From: Brachycybe producta
Lineage: Eukaryota; Arthropoda; Diplopoda; Playtdesmida; Andrognathidae
Reading direction: 5' to 3'
Length of the DNA: 64,000 nt
NCBI GenBank assembly: GCA_036925085.1
Contig: JAUPFP010000040.1
Span: forward strand, 186,001-250,000
Position 1 is the stretch's first letter. Every line of letters starts with the position of its first letter. The notes beneath the pieces were generated by a model. The model saw only the letters and a program-made list of their open reading frames with translations, searched no databases and had not been told where the DNA came from. Positions 57,111 through 64,000 of this stretch are shown one piece after another. Both the position numbers and the translations under genes were made by a program.

Positions 57111-57812
57111 GTAGTTTTAACAATTAATTTTTAAGAGTATTTCAAAATCTGGTTTTATCAGTTTTTTTTCAGTTTAAATTAATATTCAAACAAGTAACTA
57201 TCTATCTACTCAGCCATTATAAGCCGTGAATTTAATTAATATCTTCGGGTTTTGACAACTCATTTCACATGCTGCAATTGGACTTTTGTCTCTTTGCCAC
57301 AGGCCTTCTCGGCTGTTTGCAGAGTAATTTTTTTAATTCAAATTCAAATATTTGCTTGTTTAACATATGGCATAGACAACTTTTAATTTGACAAAACATT
57401 TTTTTAAAAAAATCGCAAGAATTAATTAATTGTCATACAAGATACACCAAAGTTGTGCAATTATGTATTGTAGATTAATGGCTTTTTTATTGAAATAAGT
57501 ATTCAATAAAAATGTTTTATTTTCATTTTGATTTTAAATTCCAACATTATTATACCAAGTTAATCTAACTACAATGTACTCCAAGGTTAAGCAATTGTAT
57601 TTGCGCTTAGTTTTTTTTTTACTTAATTTAAAATTTAATGAGTTTTTTTTATAATTTCAATCATTTGCCATTTTGAATAAATTTATGAGATCCGGTTCTT
57701 GTTATCAATAAAAAATAACGCTTTTATGATAATTTAAATTTCTCAGTTTTAAGACTTAGTACAAGTTTGCGCATCTAAATTAAAGTTAAGCGTGATTCAG
57801 ACTATGATACAA

Positions 57813-58436
57813 TTAAGGTGGCTGAATAGATATTTATTTTATTTTTGTCTCGACAGATGTGATTGAGAATTGTTTACCTCCTCCCCCCCTGCCACATGGC
57901 TCTCGAGCTGATTGCAGGTGTTACTTAATTGAATTGAATTAAATAGTGGCTATTATGTTCTATAGGTTTTGAGAAGAATTATGTTTTTCAAGCAAACGTT
58001 TTTCAGAAGAAATATTACAAAAAAAAATCAAATTGTTTTAGAAACTACAATAGTTGTTGGTAATGCTAAAAGTTTTTTTTTGTGATTGATATCTTTCAAA
58101 ATAAACAATTTTTGTGACAGTTTGAAAAAGATGAAAATAGTTTTTCAATGAAATGTCAATGGAAAAAACCGAAAAATGGGTCATTTTTCAAACTGAACTT
58201 TAAGATGTTTTTTTTTTCATGAAAAAACTTTTAGCATGTAATCTTTTACTATTCTAGTTTTGAAAACAATTTGAATTTTTTCGTAATGTCGTTTCTCAAA
58301 AACGTTTGCTTGACGTTCACGCATCCACATTTTTCAAAAATATGTATGTAATGTTTTCAATGAGCATAGCACAGTCACTGTAGTGACGCCATCTGGTGGG
58401 ACAATAGAAAAATAAATATCTATTCAACACCCTTAA
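57813..58436. mobile_element. Long-TIR MITE, upstream of H
   Basis: TTAAGGTGGCTGAATAGATA left end and ATCTATTCAACACCCTTAA right end, 624 bp. Confidence 0.8.
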
Positions 58437-58462
58437 GAGCTTGCAATAGAAGTTTGCGACCG

Positions 58463-58601
58463 GCAGTTGGGCGCAGCCAAAAAAAATTCTGTTAGCCCCG
58501 CTCTTTTATGAGCCATCATCAGACCAATAACAAACAGAATCAAACGCGTAACAAACCTAAATAACCAACCAGAACGAACTTTTCTGGCTGCGCCCAACTG
58601 C
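58463..58601. mobile_element. 139-bp fold-back element
   Basis: Perfect 16-bp terminal inverted repeats, GCAGTTGGGCGCAGCC and its mirror. The middle has CCCGCTCTTTTATGA and CAGACCAATAACAAAC, resembling the centres of the elements at 39475 and 48523. Confidence 0.7.
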
Positions 58602-59012
58602 TTTTAACGGTCTACGTCTACCGTTCAATGTCAAAATGCAGTAACCATGCAAAGGTACTCTTTACTTGGCATGGTGTAGTTGTATGCTGAGCATAAAGCG
58701 GCCTTGTATTGCAGTTGATTTACTTCTTGGTGTGTGAACTACAGAAGGTCTTAGTTTGATTAATCATTAAGCTGCTTATCTTTATTAATATTTAAACATT
58801 CTACAAAGTAAAACATTAAATGTGTTATTAACTTATTAGCTATTATTTTACTTGTCATTTTATCTCATTCATTGTAAGCTAATGTTATGACTTGAATTAG
58901 TGAGTTATTGTAAAAATAATTTATTTTCTGAGAACAAAATAGCTTTGTCCTTGGCATGTATATTAAACGTAGGTTTCAAGAAAGCTGATGTCAGTCTGCA
59001 GATGACACGAAC

Positions 59013-62000
59013 ATGGAAAGTGTCGACGATACAACTTCCAAGTTTTTAGCTTTCGGCGACTACGTGATCATCGGTGTCATGGTCCTGGTCTCGACCATTG
59101 TCGGACTGTACTATGGAATCGCCAAGAAGAAACCGTATTCACCGTTTGAGTATTTTCTTGCGGGTCGAAAGATGACTTTGATTCCGGTGGCATTCTCGGC
59201 TTTTGCAAGTGTCATCGGGGCTGGAACAATGATCGGAAACCCGGCGGAGTCTTATAACTTTGGCATGCAGATCGTATGGTGGTGCGTCATCGAAGCTCTA
59301 GTTGCACTTATTATTAACTCCATTTTTATTCCTTTTTATTATAAAATGGGTTCGATAAATGTTTTCAAGGTGAGTTTCTAATTTGAAATTTTTCCAACTA
59401 AACCTTCACCATCATTTGATATAAAAAAAATGTTGCGTTTTGTGGTTTTTTTTTTTTTTGCATTTCTTTAAATTTTTTGTTATAAACTTTCGAAACAATA
59501 AAAATAGGGAAAACTTATGTTGTTCTGCCATAAAAATGCATAAATGATTTTATTTTACATTATTTTGTAAAGTTTAAAACTTTGTTTGAACTTTGTTAGC
59601 AAATTTATTTAATTATGATCTACATTAAAATGAGCACTGTGTTGTATATTTGACAGTTTCTGGAGGTTCGTTACAACAAGAAAACCAAAGATTTCGTCAC
59701 GGCAATATATTCTTTAAGATTGGTTCGTATTATCTTCCAATTCTTACAAATGTTTCATTCAAATTAAGTTTGTAACTTGTTAACTCTTTTACTTTCAGTA
59801 GACCTTCCACTGTAGTAATCACTTGTTTGCAGCAGCGACTGTTATGAACCAAGGTAAGAAACTTAATTGTTTTTAAGAAATCTACAAGTAAATTTGTCAT
59901 GTTGATTTTGGTATTTATTCGAAATGTAGTCACTAATATAGATCCTTGGCTTATCATGGGTACTCTCGCTGGAATATGCATTCTTTACACGTCACTTGTG
60001 AGTATATGACATTTTTGACAATCTCTGTAAGCAATTTGCAAAGTTGTGTGCCTGCGTTCTGCACGAGTGCCATATGGCTAAACGCCAGGACCGGATTAAG
60101 GCTTGGGCGGAGTGGGCACATGCCAGTGGCATATTGAAAAAAATGGGGCATATTCTATAATAGAAAAGAACCTTAAGTCCGTAATCCCTAACTATTTATC
60201 GAAGGACGTATTTTCTTTTTGCCCTCGGACATGTGTTACACCTTAATCCAACTCTGCCAAATGCTCTAAAATTAATTCTCACATTTACGTGACAAAATGT
60301 CTGCAATTTTAATAATGCTTTTAGGCATTTTGTTTGAAAAATTGTAATGTTTTGCACAATGATAAATTTTATTTAGGGTGGTATGAAAGGAGTGATGTGG
60401 TCCGACGTCATTCAGACGGTTATGATGTTCGTTTCCTTGGTAGCTTTGTTCGTAATGGGACTGATTCACGTCGGTGGAGTTGGAAAAGTCTGGGAACGAA
60501 GTTACGATACCGGAAGACTCGACGTTTTTGAGTAAATATCGAAGTATTTTTTAATTCTTCATTTTTTTAAAAAAAATAAGATTTAAAGTATGTTTAATCA
60601 GTGGTTGGCACTTGCATTGTCGCCACCTTGGACCTGGCAAGATTTTACAGAATGAACTTTTTCCATCCAAAATTGTAGCACTGGCCGATGGTGTGCCTCG
60701 TTTTTGAGAGAACCAGGGCCGTAGAAAGCCAGCTCGGGTCCCGGGGTAGAGTGAATCCCTAATGTCTACTGTCTACTTTGAATTATTTAAAAAAATTAAA
60801 TTAAAAAAAAATTAAATTAAAAAAAAATTTAAAAATCTAAATTAAATTTTTTTTAAAAAATTTAAATTAAAAGAATTTTAAAAATGAAAAAAAAATGTCA
60901 GAAAAATGTTCAATCAATTTAAAAAAAATTCCGGGCCCTTGAGGCAAGTCCGGGCCAATGGAAAAATACCTACGTCTCCCCTATTCTTGTTAGGCCTGGA
61001 GAAAACCACCTAAAAATATAAGGACTGTTGAGAGCACAAGTATGGGATCATTAGGGACATTATTGTCGTATTTCAGTCGCATTTTCATTAGGCTTTTCTG
61101 TGTGTGGGATCTTGATACTATTAATCTTCTTCTTCTTTAGAAAAGACTATTTTCAAAAATACTTCCAACTTCTAGTGTTTTTTATGGTTTGACAAAATTG
61201 CCAAAAAAAAATCCAAATTTTACTTATATTTATAAAAGAAAATTCAAACCTAATGAGTAATGACATACTAATTGCCAATTTTAAAAGCTTTGACACAGAT
61301 CCAACTACAAGAAATACATTTTGGACGAGTACGGTCGGCTACTTTTTCGTGAGTTTGGTTAATGCAAGTACGTCACAGCTCCTCCACCAGCGTTATCTCA
61401 CTGCACCGACAATGAAGGATGCAAAACGGTACAAATGTTTTTTTTGTATGTTATGTCATGATCCTGGACGACCTTTTGTTGTCATTGGCAAAGAGCTAAA
61501 GACAACAGACGATCGCGCAGCAAAATTAAAATGAAAACCCCGATCATCATTACATTTGTAATTTTATAAAAATTGCCATTTTTTATTTTTGTTTTATAGG
61601 GGGAATAATTTAAGGGTGGTCATCACTAGTTTGGTCATGTTAATAACGCAGTTGCAGGGCATAATAATTTATGCAAGCTACCACTCGTGTGATCCTATTA
61701 AATCGCATTCGATTCGAAATATGAATCAGGTACTAGTATGAACAAAAATGAGTCTTCTATTTAATTTCAAAGACGGCTGGTGACTTGTTTTGAGAGGCAT
61801 TAACTTTCTAAATGTTGCAAAAATAATATAATAGTCAATTAAAACTTCGATAATGCAATGCAATATCGTACAATGTGTGATCTTTCTACGTATATCTATA
61901 TATACGTTTGGGGGTTTGATCTTCTACTCGCATATGCGCAACACTGCGACGATACCTGATGTCCACAGGCCCATTGTGTAGTATAAATAAGAATCTAAGT

Positions 62001-63862
62001 AGTACAAGCGTGAACTGTTTGAGAGAAAGATGGACGATGAACAAAGGATAATGCAGTGCTTTTATAGGCATGGACCTGTATACACCCACGAGGTGCAAGC
62101 AGGTCAAAGCGACCACGCATGAGGAGGAATGGACAGTGAAGAGTCGGACACCCCAAGGCTAGCATTCTGAGGAGGTCACGAACTACTGGGTGTTACAAAT
62201 GCAACCTCCTACAATGCTACACAATGTTTCATAGAATTATCACAGAAAAAAATAGCCAGCAAAACGCTTTTGCTGTTTTCTTTGACGTTTTGCATCATGT
62301 TGCAAGTGGCATGCCGATTAAATTTGCACCTGGCCTAAGGCTGGTAGCAAATATAGCAATACTTTCCTCAAGTTGCTGATTGCAATAGTTGAATGTGATG
62401 GTCACAATTACTTGCATCCTGTAAAGAGTGACTGAAAGCAACCATTTTCAGTTCAACAAATGTTGCATTGCTTGGATCCGTTCACCTGGAAATAATCCCA
62501 ACAAGCAATCTGCACATATTATAGCACAAACAGCATGTGCATATAATTAAAATAAATACACAGCTTGTTTGTTATATATGTTGCTTCAACATGCAATCTG
62601 GATTTTTTTCAATGTCCTTTTCAAGCAGCAGAGCATTTGCTGCATGAAACTGGTTGCTTTTAAATGCTAATTTCTGCTGCAAACAACTTTAATGAATGGT
62701 CATGTTCACCTGTTGCTGGTAACAAGTTGAGACAATTGCTGCCTCATTTGCTGCTACCATCCTAAATCGTTTATCATATGCTGCAAAGTTTTCTTAAAAA
62801 ATGATTTCTTAAACTATTTCTAGCTGGTGCCGGCTTTTGTGATGAGAGTCATGGCTCCATATCCAATCTTACCGGGAATTTTCTTTGCAGGTTTATTGGC
62901 AGCCATTTTAAGGTACTTATTTTATATATTGTCTCGATTATTAGAAATTAAAATGCGTGGCATTTGTTTGTTTCTGTTAAAAATGATGTGTAATGTTCTT
63001 CTTGTTAGTAACTTAATACAACTTTTTTTAAATTTATTCTATATTTTGGTTTGCAAACAATGTTCACTAGTTAATACGATTGTTTTTAATTTAAACAGTT
63101 CGCTCTCATCGGCATATAATTCGTTGCCAGCAGTTCTATACGAGGCCTTTGTTCAACCGATAAAACCAAACATGACCGCAAAACAAACCAGCTACGTATG
63201 CAAACTTTTATGTATGTCTTGTACACTTGGATATGTGTGTGAACCTAGTTCTAGAAATGCATTAATATTTTCTATCCTTTCAGGTATTTGTGTGAGCCTT
63301 TTGTCTGTTGCACTCGTTTTGATCACAAAAAACTTTCCAAACGTCAAACAAGTTCGTTTTCTCCGAAAAGTACATGCTACAGACTGCATACATTGTTTCA
63401 AGACAGTGTTTCTGGACAGTAGGATATACTGTACATGTCTGATACAGTTGAAAAACATTGTATATGCACAGTGTAACTGTGTACATACAACTGTAAAGGG
63501 GTGGAGGCTAAATAGGTGATATGTCTGCATTTAGTGCTTTCAGACTAGCCATTTTGATCGAAGCTGCTTTAGCAGACATTGACGCCAACTTCATTGGTTG
63601 CGGAGGCTTAAATACTAGAAAACATTTTTTGGTTTTGATACTGTATCGAGATACTGATACTAGAAACATTTGTACTTTGCGTATGAATTGATTGTTGCGA
63701 AGTAATGAATACAGTCTGTAAAAGGTTAAACAGTTGCTGTTTCAAATAATATGTATATTTGATTTGTTTTTCTAGGCTTCTATGAGTATTACTGCAATGA
63801 TGAGTGCTCCACTACTGGTTTTGGTTATTTTTGGACTTATATTTCCTGAGGCCAACATCAAG
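59013..63862 (+). CDS. Copy H (partial, continues past right edge): SLC5-like symporter
   Basis: Exons 1-11: 59013-59369, 59657-59722, 59802-59853, 59930-59997, 60377-60531, 61288-61428, 61600-61729, 62824-62912, 63099-63211, 63284-63351, 63776-63862; exons 12-14 lie beyond the window. The first 441 residues are open with family phases. Motifs: EYFLAGRKM, IGNPAESYNFGMQ, GGMKGVMWSDVIQ, RNTFWTSTVGYFF, LPGIFFAGLLAAIL, the LSSAYNS serine pair. It is the most divergent copy, most of all in exon 3 (TFHCSNHLFAAATVMNQ) and exon 7. Exon 3 has a double acceptor, CAG TAG: use of the first AG would put a TAG stop at the start of the exon, so the second AG must be used. Predicted Na+-coupled transporter, perhaps with a different substrate. 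Confidence 0.86.
60775..60930. repeat. A/T-only palindromic low-complexity tract, intron 5 of H
   Basis: Runs of AATTAAATTAAAAAAAA and the mirrored TTTTTTTAAAAAATTTAAATT. Can fold back on itself. No coding content. Confidence 0.7.
61876..62197 (+). mobile_element. Solo LTR, 322 bp, intron 7 of H
   Basis: TGTGATCTTT ... GGGTGTTACA, flanked by AATG at 61872-61875 and 62198-62201. Shares with the LTR at 33187-33640 the blocks CGACGATACCTGA, AACAAAGGA, GTGCTTTTATA and ACTACYRGGTGTTACA, so same family with an internal deletion. 4-bp target duplication as there. Confidence 0.78.
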
Positions 63863-64000
63863 GTGCCACACACGAATTATATATGTCACACCCATTTGGT
63901 GTATTAATTGTATGCCAAATGGACATAACTCAAGTAGCATAGCATGTTTGCACAATGTACAAATTTATGTTGGCAATGTTGGCGAATATCGTTGGCAATA

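Larger units (their letters stand above)
55559..59012. other. Spacer between copies G and H
   Basis: The longest AT-rich spacer. Holds a hairpin (56160-56215), the uninterrupted inverted copy of the split element (56825-57110), a long-TIR MITE (57813-58436) and a fold-back element (58463-58601). It lacks the conserved promoter block of B-G just before H. No gene seen. Confidence 0.5.

Noticed and set aside
59799-59853. Stop codon in exon 3 of copy H as a sign of a pseudogene
   Set aside because: The TAG is removed when the second AG of the double acceptor is used, which also gives the family's exact 52-base exon.

Overview
The window is AT-rich nuclear DNA from an animal. All recognisable genes are split into small exons with GT/AG introns that hold many small transposon relics. 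There are no bacterial-style operons. The species cannot be fixed from sequence alone. An invertebrate, possibly a tunicate or other invertebrate deuterostome, is my guess and no more.

The whole window is one tandem, head-to-tail array of paralogues on the + strand. They encode SLC5-family sodium/solute symporters, closest by motif to the sodium-coupled monocarboxylate transporters (SLC5A8/SLC5A12-like). I name the copies A to H: A (last exon only, 5-165), B (1561-7406), C (9923-15849), D (19078-28232), E (31477-39176), F (41887-47752), G (49903-55558) and H (59013 to beyond the right edge). A complete copy has 14 coding exons with the same intron phases throughout and codes for about 591-598 residues. 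B, C, E and G are intact as read. D has a one-base frameshift in a T run. F is a pseudogene with three in-frame stops and a deletion that removes exons 10-13. H is intact as far as it is seen (exons 1-11). By sequence, A/B/C form one subgroup and E/F/G another. D stands alone and H is the most divergent.

Spacers between genes are about 1.4-3.5 kb and hold no further convincing gene. Spacers and introns are full of mobile-element relics: a long-terminal-inverted-repeat MITE in at least 11 places, three near-identical 908-bp elements bounded by TTAA, a hAT-type MITE with an 8-bp target duplication, two fold-back elements with 9-bp target duplications, two solo LTRs with 4-bp target duplications, the C-terminal end of a LINE reverse transcriptase, a tRNA-derived SINE-like block and several minisatellites. 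Because paralogous introns serve as 'empty sites', many insertions can be dated relative to the gene duplications.

No wholly new system was found. The most interesting points are the array and its mix of intact, frameshifted and deleted copies; a 78-nt stop-free in-frame intron in E and G; signs of recent homogenisation between neighbours; and the precisely bounded mobile elements.
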